Positions 32,843 to 41,818 of a stretch of 64,000 bases of DNA are shown one piece after another. Positions within the stretch are counted from its first letter, which is position 1; every line of letters begins with the position of its first letter. Source of the DNA: JAUILH01 sp964230215 (GTDB taxonomy: Bacteria > Bacteroidota > Bacteroidia > Flavobacteriales_D > JAUILH01); assembly GCA_964230215.1 (NCBI GenBank), contig CAXRGQ010000011.1, forward strand, positions 163,150 through 227,149, given 5' to 3'. The notes beneath the pieces are model-generated. The model saw nothing but the letters and a program-made list of their open reading frames with translations. It made no database searches and was not told the origin of the DNA. A program made the translations under genes and the position numbers.

Positions 32843-33250
32843 TTACTCCTCTGGCATCTGCTCCATGGTCATTTCCTGCCTTAACTCCTCTTCCCCCATG
32901 GTTTCGCGCATAACGCCGTAAACGTGCTTTAATACAAAGTCGTTGTATGCCTTGTATGTCTTGCAGATATTAAGTATTTCATTGGGACAGTCTTGCCACG
33001 ATTGGCTTTTCAGAATCAATGAGACCATTGCCTTGTCCGGAAGATTTGAGTTGCGAATGGCTTCACGAAGACTGTCCATACCCACGGTAAAATCATCAAA
33101 GCGCATTATTGGGTGATCATGGATATTCATGACATATATGATTCCATTGACTCTCTTAAGAGCTAGGGTGTCTGGCTGCAAAGTATCTGTTTGAGCTTTT
33201 GCTCCAAATCCTAGAATGGAAATAAATAGTATGAAGGTTAGCTGTTTCAC
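32843..33250 (-). CDS. small exported protein, uncharacterised
   Basis: The protein has 135 residues. MKQLTFILFISILGFGAKAQ is a signal peptide. The mature part is acidic and helical, with one Cys pair in SWQDCPNEILNICKTY, and ends EMTMEQMPEE. No known domain is visible. It lies 21 bases after the start region of the TPR/SpoIIE gene on the same strand, so it may be transcribed with it. Confidence 0.6.
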   Translation of the reverse strand: MKQLTFILFISILGFGAKAQTDTLQPDTLALKRVNGIIYVMNIHDHPIMRFDDFTVGMDSLREAIRNSNLPDKAMVSLILKSQSWQDCPNEILNICKTYKAYNDFVLKHVYGVMRETMGEEELRQEMTMEQMPEE

Positions 33251-33271
33251 TCTGCTCTCTAATATATTGAA

Positions 33272-36145
33272 TCAAACTCTTACCCCAATAACACATACAT
33301 CATCCAACTGTTCATACTTACCTTTCCATTTTTCAAAGGCCTCATCGATTAATTCGCGCTGACGTTCCATGGTTTCGTGTTGCATTGAAAGGAGCAAGCT
33401 CTTGAAGTTCTTAGCTTTTAGTTTTTTGCCTTTTTCGCCCCCGAATTGGTCGGCGTAGCCGTCTGAGAAAATGTAGAATGTATCGCCCGGGTATAATTCA
33501 ATGGTATGAGTAGCGTACGGAATGGGGTTATCGAATTTGCCTATGGGCTGTTTGTCAGCCTTCACTTCCTCTAGCACAAAGCCATCGTTAGTGGTCATCT
33601 CGACCGCAGTGGAGAGATCTTTAATGACATTGGGGGTTGGGATTGACTTGCGGATTATCCAAAGTGGATTGTTGGCGCCGGCATACTTAAGCAGAGCGGC
33701 GTAATCAGAAACAGTCTGCGTGTCGCCCGTAGCTTCAGCAGAGGCGCTGCGGTCCTTTTCATCCAACTCACTCGAGTCAATGGAACCGCTCTCGCTCTGT
33801 TTCCCGTTCTGTTTTCCGCTCTCGCTCTGTTTCTCCTTCTGAAGCTTTGCGAACGTTAGTGAGCAAAGCGCAATGTCCATTCCGTCTTTAACGTCTTCTT
33901 CAGATTTCTCAAATTCTGAGATAACAATTTCGCGTGTTTTGTCTAGAATTACGCCAGGCTCCGTTAAGCCATGCTCTCGAACAGCTCTGTTTAGTCCATT
34001 ATTGCAAACTACACTCACCATTGCACCGGGAACACCATGACCTGTGCAATCTGCTGCTGCGAATAGTATGATGTTTGATTGTTCCAAGCCTACCTCCTCT
34101 AACTCCTCCGAAGGAGGAGAACCAGGCTTGGAACTTACACTATGCCTTTCGATTAGGGCACTCGTTATTTTATTAGTGAATTCTTGTGGTGACTGCAATA
34201 CCTCATCATTCGTAAAACGCATAACATCAAATCCCAAATTATTCAATGCTGTATCTCTAATGAAATCTTGCTCTTTTGTTTCATCATGGATGCCTCCATC
34301 AATTTCAATTACTAATCGCTTATCCAAGCAAACAAAATCCACAATGTATTCGTCAATTATATGTTGGCGCCGAATATTGAAACCCGTTTTTTTGTTACGC
34401 AATAATTCCCATGCTGCCCTTTCTGCCTCAGTTGGATTCTTACGCATGTCTTTGGCAAACTGCTTTAAATGTTTGTAGTTCTTTGATTGCGTTGTTATGT
34501 ACCCAAATGATGAATCGTCCGGATCAACCGGTAATTCTGGTTCTCCACCTTCGGGGGAGTTAGAGGGGGTGGAATTACCGGACTCTTTAACCACTTCCAT
34601 CCAATAAAAATCCCCAGCCACAATGTCCTTAGGCTTGTACAACACAAAGGATTGTGATAGGTATTCCTTTACAATTTTATTTGGAGGCAGAATCGCAGAC
34701 TGGATACGTTTAGCATACTGAATACTGTCCATGATATCCTTGTTCTTCTCTTCTATCTCGCCATAAGCAATACCTAATTGCTCATTCTTGGCATTAATAA
34801 GTGTGTTTTGCTCTGATAATAACTTACCTCTTCGTCTGATTTGGATAAATCCAATAAACACTAAAACGGCGATGATACCTACCAGTATAAGTCCAATCGA
34901 ATACTTGTCCCGAGATGCAGCTGCTTCCTCCTTTTCTGCCTGAATTTTGGCTGCTTCCGCCTCTTTCTTTACAATTTCAAGCGAGTCGATTACCTGATCT
35001 TGCTGCAGCATGTTGATTTGCATTTCCTTTTTCTCGCTCTGGTACTTAGTCTCCATTTCGGTCATCGCTCTCACGCTTTCCTCATTTAACATGGAATCTT
35101 TTATCGTTGTATGTCGCCTTAAATAGTTGTACGCATCCTTATACCTTCCAATCTCAGCCGACACTGAGGCCATACTGCCATATACATGTTCAAGCAAATT
35201 GCGTAACTGCAGTTGATTACCAATGCTTATGGCATCCTCATAATATCTGAATGCGGCATCATAATTCTGGAGATTAACCGAAACATCACCAAGATTAGCG
35301 AGCGATATAGCTATCCCCTCTTTATCCCCCATTTGTCGACTCTTATCTAAGGCTTCATTAAATATTTCCTTCGCCTCAGGATTCCTATCTATTTCAGTGT
35401 AAAGCGCACCAAGTGAGTTTAGGCTAATTAGCGAACCTTGTATATCGCCAATCTCGTTAAACAGTTCAATAGATTTCTTTTGGTTCACCTCTGCCGCCTC
35501 ATAGTCACCCGAAATCTTCTGAATTATACCAATATTGCTATAGGTAGCAGCAATAGCGTGTTTATCATCCATTTTAATGAATGTTTCGAGAGACTTGTTA
35601 TAATAATCTAACGCCATTTCTGGTTGATTCAGAAATTTATACATTACAGCCACATTGTTTTGAGCATAGGCTACACCTTGAACATCATCTATTAGGTCCG
35701 AAATCTTAAGAGATTTAATGTAATACTGAAGTGCCTCTTTAAACTCTCCTCGCACATCATAAATAACCCCTATACTATTGTAGGTCATTGCCTGGCCCAT
35801 CGAATCTTTTATTTCAATGCGCATTTTTAAGGCTTGATCCAGATAGTCCAGTGCCTTTTCGTATTCGCCCGTTAAATCATACAAATTACCATAGTTGTGC
35901 AAGGCGGTGGCTTCTCCGAATGTGTAATCTATTTCCTTGGATAACGCATAGGCCTCATCGATAAGTTTTTTCGCTTCATCGCTATCGCGTTGTGCCATTT
36001 CCCATGCTAAGTCGCACATAGCATTAATGCGCACAGTATCGTGTTGATCTGAATTTATTACGGAATATAATTCGTCAATCTCATCCGTCTGAGAAAAAGA
36101 TACATACGGAATGATTAAACAGAATATGAGTAGAAATCGCTTCAA
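33272..36145 (-). CDS. TPR and SpoIIE-type phosphatase protein interrupted by a DUF559 domain
   Basis: The protein has 957 residues: signal peptide (1-19), TPR repeats (about 40-345), a coiled coil, a transmembrane helix (416-436), then a SpoIIE/PP2C serine phosphatase domain (from about 470). Phosphatase motifs are YKPKDIVAGDFYW (503-515), AAADCTGHGVPGAMVS (696-711), YAGANNPLW (821-829) and FYIFSDGYADQFGG near the end. Between the first two motifs lies an in-frame insert (about 522-690) containing a complete DUF559 Vsr-like nuclease domain (567-668; IVDFVCLDKRLVIEIDGG with D603, E614, D616). A second low-complexity insert (about 770-815, repeated KQSESG) precedes YAGANNPLW. The core phosphatase motifs all survive, so the host protein may still fold and work in stress or two-component-like signalling at the membrane. 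Confidence 0.88.
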   Translation of the reverse strand: MKRFLLIFCLIIPYVSFSQTDEIDELYSVINSDQHDTVRINAMCDLAWEMAQRDSDEAKKLIDEAYALSKEIDYTFGEATALHNYGNLYDLTGEYEKALDYLDQALKMRIEIKDSMGQAMTYNSIGVIYDVRGEFKEALQYYIKSLKISDLIDDVQGVAYAQNNVAVMYKFLNQPEMALDYYNKSLETFIKMDDKHAIAATYSNIGIIQKISGDYEAAEVNQKKSIELFNEIGDIQGSLISLNSLGALYTEIDRNPEAKEIFNEALDKSRQMGDKEGIAISLANLGDVSVNLQNYDAAFRYYEDAISIGNQLQLRNLLEHVYGSMASVSAEIGRYKDAYNYLRRHTTIKDSMLNEESVRAMTEMETKYQSEKKEMQINMLQQDQVIDSLEIVKKEAEAAKIQAEKEEAAASRDKYSIGLILVGIIAVLVFIGFIQIRRRGKLLSEQNTLINAKNEQLGIAYGEIEEKNKDIMDSIQYAKRIQSAILPPNKIVKEYLSQSFVLYKPKDIVAGDFYWMEVVKESGNSTPSNSPEGGEPELPVDPDDSSFGYITTQSKNYKHLKQFAKDMRKNPTEAERAAWELLRNKKTGFNIRRQHIIDEYIVDFVCLDKRLVIEIDGGIHDETKEQDFIRDTALNNLGFDVMRFTNDEVLQSPQEFTNKITSALIERHSVSSKPGSPPSEELEEVGLEQSNIILFAAADCTGHGVPGAMVSVVCNNGLNRAVREHGLTEPGVILDKTREIVISEFEKSEEDVKDGMDIALCSLTFAKLQKEKQSESGKQNGKQSESGSIDSSELDEKDRSASAEATGDTQTVSDYAALLKYAGANNPLWIIRKSIPTPNVIKDLSTAVEMTTNDGFVLEEVKADKQPIGKFDNPIPYATHTIELYPGDTFYIFSDGYADQFGGEKGKKLKAKNFKSLLLSMQHETMERQRELIDEAFEKWKGKYEQLDDVCVIGVRV
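34081..34581 (-). mobile_element. 501-bp DUF559-nuclease insertion element with inverted-repeat hairpin ends
   Basis: Two 30-bp inverted repeats (34096-34125 and 34537-34566) agree at 28 of 30 positions; each reads CCTCTAACTCC...GGAGAACCAG pointing inward. Each is itself a hairpin around a GAAGG-type turn. Each is further enclosed by a perfect outer stem of unrelated sequence: GTTCCAAGCCT/AGGCTTGGAAC on one side and CCGGTAATTC/GAATTACCGG on the other. The span is 501 bases, exactly 167 codons, so the host frame stays open. The middle encodes a DUF559 domain of about 100 residues with the Vsr-like D...ExD motif. Relation to known transposons is unclear. Confidence 0.7.
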
Positions 36146-36263
36146 GTAATTTGATTTGACTATTAAGGTAAGAAGTATTTCGCAAATAGAACATTATTAG
36201 GTGTTTGAGCATGTGAAATAGCTGCCAATGTAAAGATAAATTTGACAACAATCAATATCTAAA

Positions 36264-36277
36264 GTGACTATAGTCAC
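36264..36277. promoter_or_regulatory. CRP/FNR-like palindromic site
   Basis: GTGACTATAGTCAC is a perfect palindrome with spacing as in the CRP-family consensus TGTGA-N6-TCACA (here AGTGA-N6-TCACA). It lies 103 bases upstream of the plus-strand gene at 36381 and about 119 bases from the divergent SpoIIE gene start. It could serve either promoter. Confidence 0.45.
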
Positions 36278-36380
36278 AGTTCAGAAAATTACGCTGATTT
36301 ATTTTAGCTGAAACTAATTAAGCGATTTAATTTTAATCTAAATTCGCCGGCAATTAAAAACAACACTTAATACTTACAAA

Positions 36381-37763
36381 ATGAAAAAACATTACCTATT
36401 ATGGTCCGGTTTTGTTGGACTTCTTATAGCTGGGCAAAGTGCCTCTGCTCAAACACTTGCAGATGTGCAGTGTAACATTAACCTAGAGTACACGAATGTA
36501 ACGGACACTGTGCCAAACATGTATGTATTCTCATATGACGGTACAAACGACATCAATGATGGCGGAGGAGATATGTACGACGGAGGAAATGAGTTAAATA
36601 CAAATTTAAATACGTTTATACCGTACTCTGATAACGTCATTATGTCGTCAACTGATTTTGGTCCAAATGGACAGTACTTCACAAGAGAATTACCAGGATT
36701 CTTTATGTTAGCCGCTGATATTGACAGTATTTCAAGCTTCTCAATCAGTGGTAACAATGGTGCAGACGGAAGCGGCGCTGCAACTGGTTATGTGTATACA
36801 CAAAATGTTGCAGGTATGAGCTATGATATCTTTTACAAAGGTATTGCTGGTGCGGGCGACCCATCTATTAACCATTTCATGATCATCCCATCTAACCCAA
36901 ATGCTTCTCATACTTTTGCAACAGATACAGATGATGACCAGCACGATTTAATCGGCATTGAAGGGTCTACACGCCTTTACTATTTCCTAGTATCGGCAGA
37001 TCCAGATATTCCTTTTACAACTACTGAAATTGAGGCTATTTCTGAAGCATTTTTAATGTCAATCAATGGATCTAGTGCTATTCAGGTTACCGCTAGTGCA
37101 AGCAATGTATGTGAGGGTGACTCTGTGACATTATCTGCAACTGGTGCAACTGGCTTAGTTTGGAATAATGGTGTTATGGATGGTGTGGCATTCGTTCCGC
37201 CAACAGGAACTACAAGCTATACAGTGACTGGCTTGGCTTCAAGTGGTTGTAATGTGTTCGCAGGAGTTGCAATAGAGACAATTGAAAGACCAGATTTCTC
37301 GTTATCTGCAACCAATGAGTTGATTGGTAATGACGGAAGTGTTTACTTAACATTAAACGGTGGTTTATTCCCATTCACCTACGATTGGGACAATGATGGT
37401 ACTGGTGATTTTGATGATCCTCAAAACCTTATTAATGTGCCTGCAGGAACCTACACGGTAGTTGTAGCACACGGAAATGGTTGTACCGCTACGGCATCTG
37501 CTACAGTTGATTTCTTCGTTGGAATTGATGGTGCTGATGCTGATCAAATCACTGTTTACCCTAACCCAACCGTTGACATCATTACTATTGACTTTGAAGG
37601 TGACTTCCACTACAATATTACGGATGTGGCTGGAAAAATGGTTGCTAACGGAACTTCTGTGAACACTACTGTTATATCTCTAGCTAACTATGAAGCTGGC
37701 TTGTACATTGTTACTGTTAAGAATGATAACGGAAGTAAATCAATTCAAGTGATTAAGAAATAA
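36381..37763 (+). CDS. secreted protein with type A type IX sorting domain
   Basis: The protein has 460 residues. The signal peptide (MKKHYLLWSGFVGLLIAGQSASAQ) is followed by a domain of unknown fold (about 30-230), then Ig/PKD-like repeats (VCEGDSVTLSATGATGLVW..., GNDGSVYLTLNGGLFPFTYDWDNDG). The C-terminal sorting domain is of the T9SS type A: ITVYPNPTVDIITIDF...ITDVAGKMV...LANYEAGLYIVTVKNDNGSKSIQVIKK. It should be exported across the outer membrane, with the last 75 residues cleaved. The specific role is unknown. A clear terminator follows, so it is monocistronic. Confidence 0.85.
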   Translation: MKKHYLLWSGFVGLLIAGQSASAQTLADVQCNINLEYTNVTDTVPNMYVFSYDGTNDINDGGGDMYDGGNELNTNLNTFIPYSDNVIMSSTDFGPNGQYFTRELPGFFMLAADIDSISSFSISGNNGADGSGAATGYVYTQNVAGMSYDIFYKGIAGAGDPSINHFMIIPSNPNASHTFATDTDDDQHDLIGIEGSTRLYYFLVSADPDIPFTTTEIEAISEAFLMSINGSSAIQVTASASNVCEGDSVTLSATGATGLVWNNGVMDGVAFVPPTGTTSYTVTGLASSGCNVFAGVAIETIERPDFSLSATNELIGNDGSVYLTLNGGLFPFTYDWDNDGTGDFDDPQNLINVPAGTYTVVVAHGNGCTATASATVDFFVGIDGADADQITVYPNPTVDIITIDFEGDFHYNITDVAGKMVANGTSVNTTVISLANYEAGLYIVTVKNDNGSKSIQVIKK

Positions 37764-37786
37764 TCAATCGAATTATAATTTAATTG

Positions 37787-37815
37787 AAGCAGGGACCATT
37801 GTCCCTGCTTTTTTT
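37787..37815 (+). terminator. intrinsic terminator
   Basis: AAGCAGGGACC/GTCCCTGCTT forms a strong stem with a short loop, followed by seven T. It ends the transcription unit of the type A sorting-domain protein. Confidence 0.88.
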
Positions 37816-37899
37816 GTTTATTAAATCGTCACTCCTCTCCTAGCCTTTGATTATCCTGCATAAGGTCAAATTCACTACCTTCACGTAAATTTTTTCATC

Positions 37900-40800
37900 A
37901 TGAAGTATTTCCTAGTACTACTACCACTATTTGTGGGATGTATTCATAGTTCACATGCGCAAAAAGACCGCTCTAAAGATGCCTTTCCTGAGATAAATGA
38001 AGGCATTAACTTTAGATGCATTGGTCCGTTTAGAGGCGGAAGATCTGCTGCCGTTACGGGTGTTGAAGGTAAACCCATGCTATTTTATATGGGTGCTACC
38101 GGTGGTGGTGTATGGAGAACGCAGAATGGTGGATCAACCTGGGAGAATATCTCGGACGGTTACTTTGGTGGTTCTATAGGTGCTATTGATGTGTCCGATT
38201 CTCACAATAATATCATTTATGTAGGTGGTGGCGAAGGCACTGTGCGGGGTAATGTGTCGTCAGGTACTGGTATGTATAAATCGGTTGATGGTGGACGCTC
38301 TTGGACATCTATTGGTTTGGGAAATTCGAGACATATCCCAAGGTTAAGGGTTCATCCAAAAAATCCAGATATCGTATATGCGGCAGTTTTGGGAGATTTA
38401 TACAAGTCCTCAGAAGAACGGGGTGTGTACAAAACGACAGATGGTGGCCTAACCTGGAAACGCGTTCTTTTTGCTAATGCAGATGCGGGTGCTGTGGACA
38501 TTATCTTAGATCCATTGAATCCGGATGTGATTTATGCCAGTACTTGGCGTGTGCGCAGAACACCTTTTGATTTCTCTTCGGGTGGCGAAGGATCTGCACT
38601 GTGGAAGTCGAACGATGGCGGGAAAACATGGAAAAACCTGAGCAAAGCGAAAGGTATGCCGAAAGGTGTATTGGGAATTATTGGTGTAACGGTATCGCCT
38701 GCAAATCCAGACAGAGTATGGGCGATTATTGAAAACGAGAATGGCGGTGTATTCCGCTCAGATAATGCCGGCAAAACATGGGAAAAAGTTAATAGCGACA
38801 GGAGTTTGCGTCAGCGTGCCTGGTATTATTCAAAAATCTATGCCGATCCTCAGAATGAAAATAGAGTGTATGTAATGAATGTTGCCTATCATGTTTCGAA
38901 CGATGGTGGTAAAACATTCTCGTCTCATTACGCACCACATGGTGATCACCACGATTTATGGATTGCACCAGAAGACAATAAACGAATGATTATAGCTGAT
39001 GATGGCGGTGGTCAGGTGAGTTATGATGCCGGGAATTCATGGTCAACGTACATGAATCAACCAACTGCACAGTTTTATCGTGTAACAACCGATGATCATT
39101 TCCCTTACCGTATTTATGGTGCGCAGCAAGATAATTCTACCGTGCGTATTGATTCGCGTTCTAGCCGTTCATACATTACAGATGAGAATTGGGAAAGCAC
39201 TGCGGGTGGCGAAAGTGCTCACATTGCACCAGACCCAAAGGATAATGACATTGTTTATGGTGGAAGTTACGGCGGCTATCTTACACGCTATAATCATCAC
39301 ACTGACTTAAACAGAGCAATAAATGTGTGGCCAGACAATCCCATTGGATATGGTGCAGAAGGCATGAAGTACCGTTTTCAGTGGAACTTTCCCCTATTCT
39401 TTTCTCCTCATGATGACAACAAACTCTATACCTGCTCTCAATTTATGCACGTGTCGTATAATGGCGGTGAAAGCTGGGAAATTATCTCTCCTGATTTAAC
39501 GCGTAATGATTCATCTAAATTAGTGTCTTCTGGTGGTCCAATAACTAAAGACAATACGGGTGTTGAATATTATGCGACCATTTTTGCAGCAGCAGAATCG
39601 CCTACGGAAGAAGGATTGCTCTGGTGTGGTTCGGATGACGGATTGATTCACATGTCAAAAGATGGCGGGAAAAATTGGAGCAATGTCACGCCTAAAAAAC
39701 TACCCGAATGGTGCATGATAAACAGTATCGAAATCGACCCACACACGGATGGTGGCTTATATGTAGCAGCTACTTCCTACAAAATGGGTGATTATACGCC
39801 TTACATCTATCATACTACTGATTACGGCAAGACATGGAAACTCATCACGAATGGTATTCCGAAAGAACATTTTGCCAGAGTTGTGCGAGCAGACAAAGAG
39901 GTTAAAGGATTACTATACTGTGGTACTGAATACGGTCTATACATTAGTACCAACAATGGTGTTTCATGGCAGCCTTTCCAACTGAACTTACCTGAAGTAC
40001 CAATCACAGACCTAGCCCTTAAAGACAATGATCTAATTGTAGCCACACAAGGGAGAAGTTTTTGGATTCTGGATGATTTAAATATAATTTGGGACGAGCT
40101 AAATCGAAAGTTTACCAAGGAAAGTATACGCTTATATTCTGTACATCCAACTACTGGATTTGGCGGAGGCGAAAAGAGTTCGTCATGGGCCGGAACCAAC
40201 TACCCTTCTGGCGTAAAACTATACTACAATCTCCCTGACAGCGCTAAGAATGTTAGTATTAAGTTCTTTGATGAAGACGGCAAACACATAAGAAGTTTTT
40301 CCGATAAAGACACAGAAAATAAGCTTGAATTTGAGCCTGGCATGAACACCTTTAACTGGGACACCCGCTATCCAAAAGCAGATGAGTTTGATGGTTTATT
40401 AATGTGGTGGGGAACTCTTAACGGTCCTATGTCGCCTCCAGGAAAATATACAGTAAGATTAGTTGTAGACAATGATAGCACAGAGATTCAGTTCGAATTG
40501 CTGTTAGACCCAAGAACCGAAGGTTCTGTTGAAGATAGAAAAGCGCAGTTCGAGTTCTTATTGGACATCAGAAACACCTTGGATAAAACTCATGACTGCA
40601 TTCGTCATATGCATGCCATAAAGGGCCAAATTGCAGCATTAAATGCTCGTCTAGACAAGAAAGAAATGAAGGATTTGATAGATTATGGTAAGAATCTGGA
40701 TTCACTTATGCTGGACATAGAAAAGAAGCTCTATCAAACAAAGCTTAAGAGTAATCAGGATATGTTGAACTTCCCTATTATGCTTAACAACAAGTTGGCA

Positions 40801-40992
40801 CACGTTGCTTCTTTAGCTAGCATGGGGTTATATCGACCAACTAAACAAATGATAGGTGTTAGAGACGATATCACCGCTAAAATTGAGGTGGAATTGGCTA
40901 AATGGGAAACCATCAAAACAGAATCACTGCCTCAATACAATCAAATGATCAGAGACAGCAAGGTTGATTTGATTGGGGTTAAAGAAGATTAG
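37900..40992 (+). CDS. VPS10/sortilin-like beta-propeller protein with BNR (Asp-box) repeats
   Basis: The 1030-residue protein starts with a signal peptide (MKYFLVLLPLFVGCIHSSHAQ). Many Asp-box repeats follow (NGGSTWENI, DGGRSWTSI, DGGLTWKRV, DGGKTWKNL, NAGKTWEKV, DGGKNWSNV, DYGKTWKLI), which form one or two multi-bladed propellers over about 40-720. A beta-sandwich region (LYYNLPDSAKNVSIKFFDEDGKHIRSF) and a helical C-terminal segment follow. Such proteins are often annotated as glycosyl hydrolases, but no sialidase catalytic set is obvious, so binding or scaffold roles are as likely. It has no type IX sorting tail. It is probably transcribed alone; the next gene is 86 bases on. Confidence 0.82.
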   Translation: MKYFLVLLPLFVGCIHSSHAQKDRSKDAFPEINEGINFRCIGPFRGGRSAAVTGVEGKPMLFYMGATGGGVWRTQNGGSTWENISDGYFGGSIGAIDVSDSHNNIIYVGGGEGTVRGNVSSGTGMYKSVDGGRSWTSIGLGNSRHIPRLRVHPKNPDIVYAAVLGDLYKSSEERGVYKTTDGGLTWKRVLFANADAGAVDIILDPLNPDVIYASTWRVRRTPFDFSSGGEGSALWKSNDGGKTWKNLSKAKGMPKGVLGIIGVTVSPANPDRVWAIIENENGGVFRSDNAGKTWEKVNSDRSLRQRAWYYSKIYADPQNENRVYVMNVAYHVSNDGGKTFSSHYAPHGDHHDLWIAPEDNKRMIIADDGGGQVSYDAGNSWSTYMNQPTAQFYRVTTDDHFPYRIYGAQQDNSTVRIDSRSSRSYITDENWESTAGGESAHIAPDPKDNDIVYGGSYGGYLTRYNHHTDLNRAINVWPDNPIGYGAEGMKYRFQWNFPLFFSPHDDNKLYTCSQFMHVSYNGGESWEIISPDLTRNDSSKLVSSGGPITKDNTGVEYYATIFAAAESPTEEGLLWCGSDDGLIHMSKDGGKNWSNVTPKKLPEWCMINSIEIDPHTDGGLYVAATSYKMGDYTPYIYHTTDYGKTWKLITNGIPKEHFARVVRADKEVKGLLYCGTEYGLYISTNNGVSWQPFQLNLPEVPITDLALKDNDLIVATQGRSFWILDDLNIIWDELNRKFTKESIRLYSVHPTTGFGGGEKSSSWAGTNYPSGVKLYYNLPDSAKNVSIKFFDEDGKHIRSFSDKDTENKLEFEPGMNTFNWDTRYPKADEFDGLLMWWGTLNGPMSPPGKYTVRLVVDNDSTEIQFELLLDPRTEGSVEDRKAQFEFLLDIRNTLDKTHDCIRHMHAIKGQIAALNARLDKKEMKDLIDYGKNLDSLMLDIEKKLYQTKLKSNQDMLNFPIMLNNKLAHVASLASMGLYRPTKQMIGVRDDITAKIEVELAKWETIKTESLPQYNQMIRDSKVDLIGVKED

Positions 40993-41078
40993 AATTCCAT
41001 TAGAATTTGATTCTCAGAACTTTTTGGTGCGACATTTGTTCTTGTTTTTAGGTAAATTAAATCGCTAAAACTAACACT

Positions 41079-41708
41079 ATGCGCATATTCCAACAACTTA
41101 AGTGGGTGGCAATGGTACTTATCGTATTCTTTGTAATCCTTGCTACTAATCTAATCGATAAGGATAATTTCGAGCGCGTGGAGCAATCGGTGGAAACTAT
41201 CTATAAGGACGTGGTGCTCACGAAGGACAAGATCATGGAGATGAACAATCTTATTCATGAGAAGGAAATTGCCTATATAACAGATGATTCGGTTTATCTA
41301 CGGCAGAAAAGTCCTTCTGTGAATAGTCACATTAATTTGCTTATTAGTGATTGCAGTGAGGTCATTGAGACGCAAAAAGAGCAAAAGGTTCTAGACAAGT
41401 TGCAAAAGGACTGCAATGCATTATACACGATGGAAATCAATGCTGCGATTGACACAACAGTTAATAAAGCTCAACTGCTTAAGCAGCTGGAGTCTATAAA
41501 ATTCGGCATCTTGGAAATGGCTGACCTTCATATTGAAGAAGGCAAGCGACAAAAATACAATAGTAGGTCTGCAATGGATGCTACTCGCTTATTTTCCCGC
41601 ATAGAGATTTATCTTTTATTCTTCCTTGCGATTGTTATTCAATTTATTATCCTGTACAAACCTAAAGAGAAGAATTATCGTTCTGAAGATGATGGTGTGG
41701 TAAAGTAG
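41079..41708 (+). CDS. four-helix-bundle sensor-like membrane protein
   Basis: The 209-residue protein has an N-terminal transmembrane helix (WVAMVLIVFFVILATNLI), a periplasmic helical region of about 150 residues with coiled-coil character, and a second transmembrane helix (IYLLFFLAIVIQFIILY) with a short cytoplasmic tail. This is the layout of 4HB sensor domains of chemoreceptors, but no HAMP or signalling domain follows, so it would be a stand-alone sensor module. Function is unknown. It is followed by a strong bidirectional hairpin terminator. Confidence 0.65.
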   Translation: MRIFQQLKWVAMVLIVFFVILATNLIDKDNFERVEQSVETIYKDVVLTKDKIMEMNNLIHEKEIAYITDDSVYLRQKSPSVNSHINLLISDCSEVIETQKEQKVLDKLQKDCNALYTMEINAAIDTTVNKAQLLKQLESIKFGILEMADLHIEEGKRQKYNSRSAMDATRLFSRIEIYLLFFLAIVIQFIILYKPKEKNYRSEDDGVVK

Positions 41709-41731
41709 CCACATGAGCGAAACACACCTAT

Positions 41732-41769
41732 AAAAAACGTGCAAGAACACTAGTTCTTGCACGTTTTTA
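41732..41769. terminator. bidirectional intrinsic terminator
   Basis: AAAAACGTGCAAGAAC and GTTCTTGCACGTTTTT form a perfect 16-bp stem around ACTA. The A/T tracts on both sides let it act on either strand. It closes the 41079-41708 gene and insulates the repeat region downstream. Confidence 0.85.
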
Positions 41770-41818
41770 GTTTTAACAATTGCTGTAGCATGAGCAATAC
41801 AACACTATAACCCCCAAG

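Noticed and set aside
34044..34478. 144-residue plus-strand frame over the DUF559 insert
   Set aside because: It is antisense to the DUF559 domain, whose motifs are clear on the minus strand in the host frame.
34081..34581. Intein
   Set aside because: The insert lacks intein splice-junction features such as a Cys/Ser start and a terminal His-Asn followed by Cys/Ser/Thr, and carries DUF559 rather than a typical homing domain.
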